NCBI GenBank assembly: GCA_934120265.1
Contig: CAKOTU010000007.1
Coordinates: 1-55,773, forward strand
Direction of reading: 5' to 3'
DNA length: 55,773 nucleotides
From: an uncultured Bacilli bacterium
GTDB lineage: Bacteria > Bacillota_I > Bacilli_A > RF39 > UBA660
The notes under the pieces are model-generated. The model was not told the DNA's origin. It saw nothing but the letters and a program-made list of their open reading frames with translations, and did not search any database. Of the stretch, positions 33,830 to 42,612 are shown piece after piece; positions within the stretch are counted from its first letter, which is position 1, and the number at the start of each line of letters is the position of its first letter. The position numbers and the translations under genes are program-made.

Positions 33830-34480
33830 ATGGCTTCAGCAGTAATTCATTTAGCGGTAGCTAATGAAATAAATAAAACGTTAAATAGAAATAAAAGTAA
33901 ATTATTGATTGGATCGATCGCTCCAGACATTTCAAAATTTATAGGCGAAGATAAAACAGTAAGTCACTTTATAAAAGAAAAGGACAGCAATATTCCTGAT
34001 ATAGAAAGATTTTTAAAGAAATATAAAAATAACTTAAGTGATGATTTTGTTATGGGATATTTTATACATTTATATACTGATTATTTATGGTTTAAATATT
34101 TTGTTACTGAGATTTATAAAGAGACAATTATTACAAAATTAGATGGAACGGTAATTAAATATGATGAAGATATGCTAACTTTTTATATTTATAATGATTA
34201 TACAGATTTAAATATTAAATTGCTTGATAAATATGATATGGATTTAAAAATTTTTTATAATTCTTTACCAGAATTAAACGATATTATAAAAGAAATTCCA
34301 ATGAAAAAAATGCAAATAATAGTTGATCAAATGGGAATTATAATAAAGAATAGTAAGGAAAAGAAAAATTATGTTTTTAATGTAAAAAATGTAGAAACTT
34401 TTATTAAAACGAGTACAGAATTGATTTTATCAAAAATAAATGAAATAAATAATGGTGTTAATATGGAAACTATCAAGTAG
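33830..34480 (+). CDS. Zinc-dependent phospholipase C family-like protein
   Basis: This 216-aa protein starts MASAVIHLAVANEINKTL, followed by LLIGSIAPDISKF, TVSHFI, MGYFIHLYTDYLWFKYF. These His and Asp positions match the zinc-dependent phospholipase C-like family (Zn_dep_PLPC), widespread in Firmicutes and usually without a known substrate. No signal peptide is seen, so a cytoplasmic role is likely. GGAGATGAT precedes the start and a terminator overlaps the end. Confidence 0.75.
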   Translation: MASAVIHLAVANEINKTLNRNKSKLLIGSIAPDISKFIGEDKTVSHFIKEKDSNIPDIERFLKKYKNNLSDDFVMGYFIHLYTDYLWFKYFVTEIYKETIITKLDGTVIKYDEDMLTFYIYNDYTDLNIKLLDKYDMDLKIFYNSLPELNDIIKEIPMKKMQIIVDQMGIIIKNSKEKKNYVFNVKNVETFIKTSTELILSKINEINNGVNMETIK

Positions 34481-34490
34481 ATAGTTTTTT
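34467..34490 (+). terminator. Terminator after the phospholipase-like gene
   Basis: Stem AAACTATC/GATAGTTT followed by T. Confidence 0.8.
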
Positions 34491-34597
34491 AATTTACACG
34501 TAATAAAAAAATAAGAATATACTATAAATGAGTAAAAAATGTATGAATATATTTTATGAAAGATGGATATATTAAAAATGGATTGTCAATGGTTGGT

Positions 34598-34625
34598 ACG
34601 CTAACGTGTTAGCGTTTTATATATA
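34598..34625 (+). terminator. Second hairpin in the 34.5-34.65 kb gap
   Basis: Stem ACGCTAAC/GTTAGCGT with a two-base loop and a T-rich tail. There is no ORF just upstream, so it could end a small transcript from the 34491-34597 stretch. Confidence 0.5.
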
Positions 34626-34642
34626 GATGGGTAATAACCCTA

Positions 34643-34670
34643 AAAAAAATCAGTTTATCTGATTTTTTTT
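34643..34670. terminator. Bidirectional terminator before the DUF6512 gene
   Basis: AAAAAATCAG/CTGATTTTTT with flanking A and T runs. It overlaps the stop of the minus-strand gene. Confidence 0.8.
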
Positions 34671-35208
34671 ATTTAATTAAATAATCGTTTATTCCATATT
34701 TTTCGTTTAACGAGTCCAAAAAGAAATCATTATGAAGAGGGTAGTATGTGAAATATGCAAATAAAATAATAAACAAAATAGTAAATCCGAATGATATATA
34801 GTTCAGCGCTTTATTATCATGAGATGAAAGAATATAGTAACTAGTTACTTGTGATATACATATAGAGATTAGTAAAACAACTAATGTGATTATCATATTT
34901 TCTCCAATACGATAATATATAGGTAACCAAATAATTAAAAATGATATTATAGAAATAATAGAACTTAAAAACAGGGAATTAAAAAAGTTGTTAGTCTTAA
35001 TATTTTTCTTTCTTAAAAAAATATATAAAATAATTCCGTCTATCAAGAAAGTCGTATAAATCATTTTCATGTGTTCAAAGATACTTTCATTGACTGGAAA
35101 AAAGATTGCAAACAAATCAATAGGTATGATTTTATATACAAAATGAGTTAAAAAAGATAATCCAAAAATAATTAAAATATTAAACTTTAAAACCTTTTTT
35201 AAGTCCAT
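34669..35208 (-). CDS. DUF6512-like integral membrane protein
   Basis: The 179-aa protein starts MDLKKVLKFN and has about six membrane helices. Near residue 38 it carries FFPVNESIFEHMK, the signature of the DUF6512 family (NESxxEHxK). The function is unknown. I moved the start to 35208, where GGAAGTGAT sits at the correct distance, instead of the GTG at 35217. It is divergent from dnaG, separated by about 117 bases containing both promoters. Confidence 0.72.
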   Translation of the reverse strand: MDLKKVLKFNILIIFGLSFLTHFVYKIIPIDLFAIFFPVNESIFEHMKMIYTTFLIDGIILYIFLRKKNIKTNNFFNSLFLSSIISIISFLIIWLPIYYRIGENMIITLVVLLISICISQVTSYYILSSHDNKALNYISFGFTILFIILFAYFTYYPLHNDFFLDSLNEKYGINDYLIK

Positions 35209-35325
35209 TTTTATCACTTCCTACCCAATATTATGCATTTTTTTAAAAAAAATATAAAAAATTTCAATAAAAAAAAGGAAATTGAAAAGTTTTGTCGTAT
35301 ATTATAAGTAGGGAGTGTGATATAT

Positions 35326-37080
35326 ATGCCTAAATTAACGACTGAACAAATTAATGATATTCGCAGTAGTGTTGATATAGTTGATGTAGTTTCAAAATAT
35401 GTATCACTGACTCAAAGAGGTAAAAATTATTTTGGAGTTTGTCCATTTCATGATGATCATTCTCCTAGTATGAGTGTTTCCAAAGATAAACAAATATATA
35501 CCTGCTTTTCATGTGGCGCTACCGGAAATGTTTTTAAATTTGTAATGGATTATGAAAATATATCATTTGTTGAAGCTATAAAAAAAATAGCCGATATTGG
35601 TGGTATAAAGGTTGGACTTGATGATTATCACTTTGCTAAAAAAAGTGTAAATAATTCTTTATATGATATTTATGATTTAAGTTTAAAATTTTATCAGAAC
35701 AATTTAAAAACTAAAGAGGGCGAAAAAGCAAGAAATTATTTATATAAAAGACAAATTAATGATGATATGATTAAATACTTTGAAATAGGGTATTCATTGA
35801 AGCAAAGAGGATTATTAACTAAACTGTTATTAAAGAAAGATTTTCTAGAAGCTGATATTGTAAAAAGTGGTTTAGTTATAAAAAATGAGTATGGCTTAAA
35901 TGATATATATTGTGATAGAATTATGTTCCCACTTCATGATTTAAATGGGAAAGTGGTTGGATATAGTGGAAGAATATACGAAGGGACTGATAGTTCAAAG
36001 TATATAAACAGTAAAGAAACGGAAATATTTAAAAAAGGTGAACTACTTTATAATTATTATCGTGCTAAAGATGAGGCTCGAAATGTAGGACAAGTTATCA
36101 TTATGGAAGGATTTATGGACGTAATGAGAGCTTATTCTATAGGGGTTAAAAATGTAGTAGCAACTATGGGAACAGCGGTTACTAAAAATCAAGCTTTGCT
36201 TATCAAAAGAATGGCAAATGAAGTCATATTATTATTTGATGGTGATAGGGCCGGAGCTAAGGCAACGTTTGCTTGTGCCAATGAACTTTCTGAAATTGGA
36301 ATTAACCCTAAGATAGTTAGGCTGGAAGAAAATTTAGATCCTGATGAATATATTTTAAAATATGGAAAGGACAAGTTTATTGAAAAATTAAAAAATCCTA
36401 TCACTGTTATGGATTTTAAACTGGATTATTTAAAGAAAGATAAAAATTTAAATGACAGCAATGAAACAGCCCTTTATGTTAATGAAATATTAAATGAACT
36501 TAATACAATTGATGATGATGTTTTAAGAGAAATAACTTTGGCGAAATTAAGTAAAGATTCAGCACTAGATATTGACTTCTTAAGATCTAAACTTAATTTA
36601 GAAAAAAAACCTAAAAAGATAGAAAAACCAAAAGAAATTAAGAAAACTACTTTAACAAAATATGAGAAAGCAGAAATATATTTAGTTAATTACATGTTAA
36701 AGAGTAATGAAGTAGTAAATATTTGTATGAATAAATTATCTAATTTACCAACGAAAAGGTATCGTGATTTAGAAAGATTAATTATAACTTATTATAAAGA
36801 TTATGGTTATATAAACGAGGTTGATTTTCTATCATATGTTTTAGATAAAGATGAAGAATATATGAATACAATAAAGGAAATTAATAAGTTAAACATCAAA
36901 GAAAATTTCACTTTGGATGAAATTAATGATTATATAAACGTTATTTTGGATTATAATATTGAAGAAGAAAAAAAGAGGTTAACTGATTTACTACATTCAA
37001 CAGATGATAGTACTAAAAAAGCTGAAATAGGACAAAAATTAGTAGAATTAAAAAAGTTAAGAGGAGAAAAGTATGATTAA
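35326..37080 (+). CDS. dnaG: DNA primase DnaG
   Basis: This 584-aa protein has the N-terminal CHC2 zinc domain (CPFHDDHSPSMSVS, then CFSCGATGNVFKF), the Toprim catalytic core with IIMEGFMDVMRA and LLFDGDRAGAKA, and a C-terminal helicase-binding region. It makes RNA primers at the replication fork. I chose ATG 35326, with GGGAGTG upstream. It overlaps rpoD by 8 bases, forming the part of the macromolecular synthesis operon common in Bacilli. Confidence 0.96.
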   Translation: MPKLTTEQINDIRSSVDIVDVVSKYVSLTQRGKNYFGVCPFHDDHSPSMSVSKDKQIYTCFSCGATGNVFKFVMDYENISFVEAIKKIADIGGIKVGLDDYHFAKKSVNNSLYDIYDLSLKFYQNNLKTKEGEKARNYLYKRQINDDMIKYFEIGYSLKQRGLLTKLLLKKDFLEADIVKSGLVIKNEYGLNDIYCDRIMFPLHDLNGKVVGYSGRIYEGTDSSKYINSKETEIFKKGELLYNYYRAKDEARNVGQVIIMEGFMDVMRAYSIGVKNVVATMGTAVTKNQALLIKRMANEVILLFDGDRAGAKATFACANELSEIGINPKIVRLEENLDPDEYILKYGKDKFIEKLKNPITVMDFKLDYLKKDKNLNDSNETALYVNEILNELNTIDDDVLREITLAKLSKDSALDIDFLRSKLNLEKKPKKIEKPKEIKKTTLTKYEKAEIYLVNYMLKSNEVVNICMNKLSNLPTKRYRDLERLIITYYKDYGYINEVDFLSYVLDKDEEYMNTIKEINKLNIKENFTLDEINDYINVILDYNIEEEKKRLTDLLHSTDDSTKKAEIGQKLVELKKLRGEKYD

Positions 37081-38155
37081 TGAGATTAAAAGTTTTGATG
37101 ATAGAAAAAAAGAATTAGTAAAAAAGGGAAAAGAACAAGGATTTATAACTTATGAGGAATTAGCAAATTCATTAAAAGGGCTAGATTTAGATGCAGATTC
37201 ATTAGATGAATTATATAACTTATTTAATGAAAATAATATTGCTATTGTATCAGAAGATGACAATGATGTTACTGGTGGTGCGGATAAAACATTATTAGAT
37301 GATGGGGCACTTACTAAAGATTTAACAATAAATGACCCAGTTCGTATGTATTTAAAAGAAATAGGTCAAATCAAACTTCTTACGATGGAAGAAGAGTTAG
37401 AGCTTGCCGATCGTATTTTAGCAGGTGATGAAGAGGCTAAAACTATTTTAGCAGAAGCTAATTTACGTTTAGTTGTTAGTATTGCTAAAAGATATGTTGG
37501 TAGAGGAATGTTATTTCTTGATCTAATTCAGGAAGGTAATATTGGGCTTATGAAAGCCGTAGAAAAGTTTGATGTTAGTAAAGGATACAAATTTTCTACT
37601 TATGCAACATGGTGGATTAGACAAGCTATTACCCGTGCTATAGCAGACCAAGCTCGTACAATTCGTGTTCCAGTTCATATGGTTGAAACAATTAATAAAC
37701 TTGCACGTATTCAAAGACAATTAACACTTGAATTAAATCGTGAACCATCGGAAGAAGAACTTGCTAAAAAGATGAATGTTAGTGTTGAAAAAATTAGAGA
37801 TATTTATAAAATTAGTCAAGAACCAGTAAGTTTGGAAACTCCTATCGGTGAAGAAGATGATTCACATTTAGGTGACTTCATTAAAGATGAAAGAAATATG
37901 AGTCCAGAAGAGTATGCCACACATGAAATGCTTAAGGATGAAATTTCTGATGTTTTATTAACATTAACCGAAAGAGAAGAAAAAGTAATTCGTTTACGTT
38001 TTGGACTTGAAGATGGTAAATCAAGAACTCTAGAAGAGGTAGGTCAAATGTTTGGTGTAACTCGTGAACGTATTAGACAGATAGAGGCTAAAGCTTTAAG
38101 AAAATTACGTCATCCTTCACGCTCTAGAAAATTAAAAGATTACATGAGTGAATAA
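37073..38155 (+). CDS. rpoD: Primary sigma factor RpoD (SigA)
   Basis: This 360-aa protein has regions 1.2 (DPVRMYLKEIGQIKLL), 2 (FLDLIQEGNIGLMKAVEKFD, YKFSTYATWWIRQAI for the -10), 3 and 4 (TREEKVIRLRFGLEDG; TRERIRQIEAKALRKLRHP for the -35). A short acidic region 1.1 is present. It is the housekeeping sigma factor, which fits the TTGACA/TATAAT promoters seen here. Overlaps dnaG. Confidence 0.97.
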   Translation: MINEIKSFDDRKKELVKKGKEQGFITYEELANSLKGLDLDADSLDELYNLFNENNIAIVSEDDNDVTGGADKTLLDDGALTKDLTINDPVRMYLKEIGQIKLLTMEEELELADRILAGDEEAKTILAEANLRLVVSIAKRYVGRGMLFLDLIQEGNIGLMKAVEKFDVSKGYKFSTYATWWIRQAITRAIADQARTIRVPVHMVETINKLARIQRQLTLELNREPSEEELAKKMNVSVEKIRDIYKISQEPVSLETPIGEEDDSHLGDFIKDERNMSPEEYATHEMLKDEISDVLLTLTEREEKVIRLRFGLEDGKSRTLEEVGQMFGVTRERIRQIEAKALRKLRHPSRSRKLKDYMSE

Positions 38156-38156
38156 A

Positions 38157-38801
38157 ATGAGACTAAGCAAGAGATTAAAAACAATTGCTGATATGGTAAA
38201 TGAAAACTACCATGTTATTGATGTAGGATGTGATCATGCTTTTCTTGATATATATTTGACTATGAATGGTATAGAATGTGTTGCCATCGATAATAAAGAA
38301 AGTGTTTTAAAATATTCAAGAAAAAATATTGATGAATATGGATTAAGTGATAAGATAAAATTACTACACAATGATGGACTAGAAAATATAAACATAAATA
38401 GTAATGATTTGATTATTATGGCCGGTCTTGGAACTAATACCATACTAAACGTTATAAAAAATAAAGATATTAATCAAATGATTGTTCAAAGTAATGATGA
38501 TGCTTATAATTTGAGATTAAATTTATCAAATCTAGGTTATAAGATAATTGATGAAAAAATAGTTTACGAGAAAAAGTACTATGTTATTATGAAATGGGCT
38601 AGAGGTAAAGTTAAATATAGTCAAACTCAGTTGAAATATGGCCCATTATTATTAAAAGAAAAAAGTAAAGATTTTGTAAACTATTTAGAAGGCAGAAACC
38701 AATATTTAGAAGAATTATTAAACATAATACCTAATAAGTTTTTTATGAAAAAGTTGAATGTTTTAATAGAAATACATAGAATAAAAGCGATATTTAAATG
38801 A
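38157..38801 (+). CDS. trmK: tRNA (adenine22-N1)-methyltransferase TrmK
   Basis: This 214-aa protein starts MRLSKRLKTIADMV and has a Rossmann-type SAM site (VIDVGCDHAFLDIYL) and DLIIMAGLGTNTI, matching TrmK (YqfN). It makes m1A22 in tRNA. It follows rpoD directly, as in Bacillus. A GTG at 38148 is in frame, but GAGTGAAT before the ATG favours 38157. Confidence 0.9.
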   Translation: MRLSKRLKTIADMVNENYHVIDVGCDHAFLDIYLTMNGIECVAIDNKESVLKYSRKNIDEYGLSDKIKLLHNDGLENININSNDLIIMAGLGTNTILNVIKNKDINQMIVQSNDDAYNLRLNLSNLGYKIIDEKIVYEKKYYVIMKWARGKVKYSQTQLKYGPLLLKEKSKDFVNYLEGRNQYLEELLNIIPNKFFMKKLNVLIEIHRIKAIFK

Positions 38802-38815
38802 TATCGCTTTTAATT
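38783..38815. terminator. Bidirectional terminator between trmK and yqfQ
   Basis: AAAAGCGATAT/ATATCGCTTTT, flanked by the convergent stops. Confidence 0.85.
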
Positions 38816-39181
38816 TAAGAAAAAAGTAGGTCCATTATTATATGAATTTACATTTTCTTGATTAGTTGTTGTAGTAGTATTATCATTAATGTTAGTATTT
38901 TCTACAGTATTTATTATATTATTAGAGGTGTCATCTTTTTTAAATTCATTCATAATCTTAAACATTGTTTTAGCATTTTTTACAACAGGAGACATTTGTT
39001 TAAACATCGGAATGGCTTGATTTACAATGCCTAAAGTCTTTTGTGTATTACTTAATATTGAACTCCAATTTAAACCTCGCCCTAACAATCTTGAAAATAA
39101 ACCACCAGTAGTAGCTGCGTTACTCAAAGTAGGAGTTACCATGCTTGGATACATATTAAAGTATGGGACATAATAATTCAT
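38810..39181 (-). CDS. yqfQ: YqfQ-like (VrrA family) protein
   Basis: This 123-aa protein starts MNYYVPYFNMYPSM and contains GLFSRLLGRGLNWSSILSNT, then QKTLGIVNQAIPMFKQMSPV and VKNAKTMFKIMNEFK. This is the YqfQ/VrrA core (LLSR..., NNxQKxL, P..KN). An Asn/Thr-rich low-complexity tail follows. The family has no settled role. The start at 39181 has AAAGGAG upstream; upstream in-frame residues to 39304 lie in the promoter region and are not coding. In Bacillus yqfQ is also close to rpoD and trmK. Confidence 0.72.
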   Translation of the reverse strand: MNYYVPYFNMYPSMVTPTLSNAATTGGLFSRLLGRGLNWSSILSNTQKTLGIVNQAIPMFKQMSPVVKNAKTMFKIMNEFKKDDTSNNIINTVENTNINDNTTTTTNQENVNSYNNGPTFFLN

Positions 39182-39227
39182 ATGTAAGCTCCTTTCTAAA
39201 ATATTATATGAATTTGTAGAAATATGT

Positions 39228-39255
39228 TTTACAAAAAAAAATTTTATGATATAAT
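39228..39255 (+). promoter_or_regulatory. Promoter of the pilC-pilD operon
   Basis: TTTACA and TATAAT with a 16-base spacer, about 41 bases before the start of the PilC-like gene. Confidence 0.65.
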
Positions 39256-39296
39256 GGTTATGATAGAAGGATAGGGAGATTGGAAGGTGTTTTTTA

Positions 39297-41753
39297 ATGG
39301 ACAAAGCAAATACATCATTTTTTAAACTTGTCTATAAAATACTATTATTTATATTGCTAATACCAGTCAGAATTGTCAAATTTTTTTGTTTAGGCTTTTT
39401 TTACTGTTTTTATGTGTTTATAGAATTGGTTATAAACACTGTTATTTTATTATCATTTATTCTTTATAAATTGTTAAAATATTGTTTATTATCTTTAACT
39501 TTGCCAGTTATGATTGCTAACGTAATAAAAAGAAAAAAGAAAGATAAATATAGCAAAGAGGATGAAATTGTTAGAATACCAGATAATGCTCTTGAATTAC
39601 AAAGCAATTATCAGATTAACAATTCAGAAGTAGAAGATAATTCTGATGTAACTATTCAGGATTTGCCAGAACTAGAAGAACCAGAACAAATATCTGAAGA
39701 GACAGACGAAGTTGTTGAACCAGTTCAAGAAAATCAAGAAGATATGGTTGAACCTATTACTGAAGATAATGAGGATAATAGTGAGCTAGTTGAAAATACT
39801 GAATCATTAAATATTCCAGAAGTTCAAGATGATATAGAACCTATTGAAAATAATGAGCCAATAGCTTTATCAGAACCTATAAACAGTTCTGATAAAGTAA
39901 TAAAAATAAATGACATACCTAAAAAGAAACGTCATATAAGTTGGAGAAAAATATTATTACCGATTCAAATCATTTCTTATCCTATTTATAAACTATTTAA
40001 ATATTTTGTTTTCGGATTAGCTATGTTATTAAATTATTTTGTAAAAGGATTTACAGTTGTAAGTTTTTATGTTTATAAATTATTTAAATATTTGTTATTC
40101 TCATTGGGCATTTTCTTTATGATATATAATATCTTTGCTCGTAAAAATGAAAAAGCAAGAACTATTAAAGCAAAAATCAAACTAGAAAAAGTTCAAAAGA
40201 AAAAAGAGGAACAATTTAAAGCTAAATTATTAACTCAACAAAAACAAGAAGATAAGTTAAGAGAAGAGTTAAAGAAGAAAAAAGAAAAAGAGGAAAACGA
40301 ATATCTAAGCAAAAAAACATCAGCTGAGAAAAAAACATTCAAAGAAAAAGTAGATGCTTTCTTAAATTCTGTTTTCTCATTCCCTAAAGATATCTTTAAT
40401 AAGATAAAATACGGCCTACAAAATTCTGTGTTTGTTAGGGATTATAAAAACAAAAAAGATATGAGTAGGCAAGTTCTCTTAATCAATTTCGAGGGAGAAG
40501 ATGCCGAAAAGAGTGATATTAAAGTTGTATATCAATATACAGCTAAAGATCCTAATGGCAAGATTGTAACAGACTATTTTGAGGCTTATTCAAAAGTAGA
40601 AGTTCATTCATTCCTATTAAGTGAAGGTTATGAAGTATATAATATTAAGACTAATAAATGGATTCAGTTTGCTCATAAAAGTGCTTCTGTATCATCAACT
40701 AAAATGAAAAACAAGGATTTAATATTTTTCTTAACACAACTTTCAACTTATATTAAAGCCGGAATTCCTTTAGTTGAAGCTTTAAAAATTTTGGCTAGAC
40801 AATATTCAAAAAATAAGTCATATCAAAAACTATTTAGAACTATCATTTATGACTTGTCTATGGGAGAAAACTTTAGTACTGCATTGGAAAAACAAAAAGA
40901 TGCTTTCCCTAGAATCTTAATAAATATGGTTAAAGCATCAGAATTAACCGGTGAATTACCTGAAGTATTAGATGACATGGCTGAATATTTCACTGAGATG
41001 GAACAAACAAAAAAACAAATGATTACAGCATTGATGTACCCAATGATTATTTTGGTATTTGCTATAGCTGTTATTATATTCATCCTTGTTGGAGTTATTC
41101 CTCAATTTGTTGAAATTTATAGTAGTATGGATTCAGCGCAAATTCCAGGATTTACATTGTTTATCTTATCAGTTAGTGATTACTTAAAGAATAATTATCT
41201 AATATTAATTATTATTGTAACAGTAGTAGTAGTTACTTTAGTATATCTATATAAAAATGTTAAAGTGTTTAGAACTCTAGCACAGTGGCTATTTATGCAT
41301 ATGCCAGTAATAGGAAATGTTATCATTTATAATGAAGTAACAATATTTACTAAAACATTCTCTTCATTACTATCGCATAACGTATTTATAACTGATAGTA
41401 TGAATATTCTTAATAAAGTAACAAACAACGAAATTTATAAAATGATTATCTTAGATACAATTACTAACTTAGCTAAAGGTGAGAAGATATCTAAGTCATT
41501 TGAAAACCATTGGGCTTTTCCAATACCAGCGTATGAAATGTTAGTAACAGGAGAAAAGACTGGACAACTTCCAGAAATGATGAAAAAAGTTTCTGAGTAT
41601 TATCAAGATTTACATAAAAACTCAGTTACAAGAATCAAAACATTTATTGAACCAATATTGATAATTTTCTTAACAGTAATAGTTGGTGCTATTGTATTAG
41701 CAATTGTTATACCAATGTTTAACCTTTATCAATCAGTTCAAAACTATAGTTAG
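39297..41753 (+). CDS. pilC: PilC/GspF-type pilus assembly membrane protein with long N-terminal extension
   Basis: This 818-aa protein is about twice the usual PilC length. The second half is a normal PilC: YTAKDPNGKIVTDYFEAYSK (about residues 395-440), then two T2SSF repeats with GIPLVEALKIL, MGENFSTALEKQKDAFP and VTGEKTGQLPEMM. The extra 370 residues contain two similar blocks of membrane helices (about 10-75 and 218-280, each with YKLLKY/YKLFKY and ending in a basic stretch), an acidic linker (about 85-200) and a Lys/Glu coiled coil (about 285-345). PilC is the platform protein that works with the PilB ATPase. PilD follows after 8 bases. The extension has no obvious counterpart in standard pilus systems. 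Confidence 0.85.
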   Translation: MDKANTSFFKLVYKILLFILLIPVRIVKFFCLGFFYCFYVFIELVINTVILLSFILYKLLKYCLLSLTLPVMIANVIKRKKKDKYSKEDEIVRIPDNALELQSNYQINNSEVEDNSDVTIQDLPELEEPEQISEETDEVVEPVQENQEDMVEPITEDNEDNSELVENTESLNIPEVQDDIEPIENNEPIALSEPINSSDKVIKINDIPKKKRHISWRKILLPIQIISYPIYKLFKYFVFGLAMLLNYFVKGFTVVSFYVYKLFKYLLFSLGIFFMIYNIFARKNEKARTIKAKIKLEKVQKKKEEQFKAKLLTQQKQEDKLREELKKKKEKEENEYLSKKTSAEKKTFKEKVDAFLNSVFSFPKDIFNKIKYGLQNSVFVRDYKNKKDMSRQVLLINFEGEDAEKSDIKVVYQYTAKDPNGKIVTDYFEAYSKVEVHSFLLSEGYEVYNIKTNKWIQFAHKSASVSSTKMKNKDLIFFLTQLSTYIKAGIPLVEALKILARQYSKNKSYQKLFRTIIYDLSMGENFSTALEKQKDAFPRILINMVKASELTGELPEVLDDMAEYFTEMEQTKKQMITALMYPMIILVFAIAVIIFILVGVIPQFVEIYSSMDSAQIPGFTLFILSVSDYLKNNYLILIIIVTVVVVTLVYLYKNVKVFRTLAQWLFMHMPVIGNVIIYNEVTIFTKTFSSLLSHNVFITDSMNILNKVTNNEIYKMIILDTITNLAKGEKISKSFENHWAFPIPAYEMLVTGEKTGQLPEMMKKVSEYYQDLHKNSVTRIKTFIEPILIIFLTVIVGAIVLAIVIPMFNLYQSVQNYS

Positions 41754-41761
41754 GGGGATTT

Positions 41762-42526
41762 ATGGAGTTATATTATGCTTTATGTTTCTTTGTATTAGGA
41801 ACCATTCTTGGTTCCTTCTACAATGTAGTAGGTTATAGATTGCCAAAAGGGGAATCGATTGTTTCCCCTCCGTCTCATTGCCCAAATTGTAACCATCGAC
41901 TTAAATTTTGGGAATTGCTTCCAATTTTGTCGTTTATATTCCAAAGAGGAAAATGTACAAGCTGCAAACAAAAAATATCTTGGTTTTATCCAATTTTTGA
42001 ATTTAGTTGTGGGCTAGTATTTGCTTTAGCCTTCTTATCATTTGGATTAAGCTGGAAATTATTAATAGCTTTAACATTTATATCAATGTTAATAATAGTA
42101 ATGGTAAGTGATTATATTTATATGATAATTCCAGATGAGGTTTTGTTATTCTTTGGAATAACTTTATCTATTGAAATATTATTTATAGATGGATATCAAA
42201 GCCTTTTAGTTAGTCTAGGAAACGGATGCATTGCTACTTTATTCATTTATCTATTAAAAATGTTAGGAGACTTAATTTTCAAAAAAGAATCCATGGGTGG
42301 GGGAGATATAAAACTTCTATTCATCTTTGGACTAGTATTAGGATGGCAATTATCTGTTTTCTCTATCTTCTTAGCATCAATTATTGGATTGCCATTATCA
42401 TTATTAATTTTGTATAAAAACAAGGATCATATTATTCCTTTTGGTCCATTTTTAAGTATTGGGGCATTAATAATTTTACTTACTAAGATAGATCTAAATT
42501 GGTTATTAAATCTGCTTATAAAATAA
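41762..42526 (+). CDS. pilD: Prepilin peptidase PilD
   Basis: This 254-aa membrane protein has the N-terminal zinc motif pair CPNC...CTSC (HCPNCNHRLKFWELLP and GKCTSCKQKIS), the first catalytic Asp region (MVSDYIYMIIPDEVL) and the second, GGGDIKLL. Type IV prepilin peptidases cut prepilins before Phe and methylate the new N-terminus. It should process all the FTLIE-type proteins in this window. GGGGGATTT precedes the start. Confidence 0.94.
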   Translation: MELYYALCFFVLGTILGSFYNVVGYRLPKGESIVSPPSHCPNCNHRLKFWELLPILSFIFQRGKCTSCKQKISWFYPIFEFSCGLVFALAFLSFGLSWKLLIALTFISMLIIVMVSDYIYMIIPDEVLLFFGITLSIEILFIDGYQSLLVSLGNGCIATLFIYLLKMLGDLIFKKESMGGGDIKLLFIFGLVLGWQLSVFSIFLASIIGLPLSLLILYKNKDHIIPFGPFLSIGALIILLTKIDLNWLLNLLIK

Positions 42527-42530
42527 TTGA

Positions 42531-42561
42531 AAAAGAGGATGATTAAAGTCATCCTTTTATA
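42531..42561 (+). terminator. Terminator after pilD
   Basis: Inverted repeat AGGATGA/TCATCCT followed by a short T run. Confidence 0.6.
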
Positions 42562-42585
42562 GTATATCAATTTAAAATATTAGAA

Positions 42586-42612
42586 AAAAACGTATCTTAT
42601 GATACGTTTTAA
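42586..42612 (-). terminator. Terminator of pilB
   Basis: AAAACGTATC/GATACGTTTT with T6 or more on the minus strand, overlapping the pilB stop. Confidence 0.8.

Noticed and set aside
39182..39304. Upstream extension of the yqfQ-like protein
   Set aside because: The residues before MNYYVPYF cover the divergent promoter region and have no ribosome-binding site; AAAGGAG supports the start at 39181.
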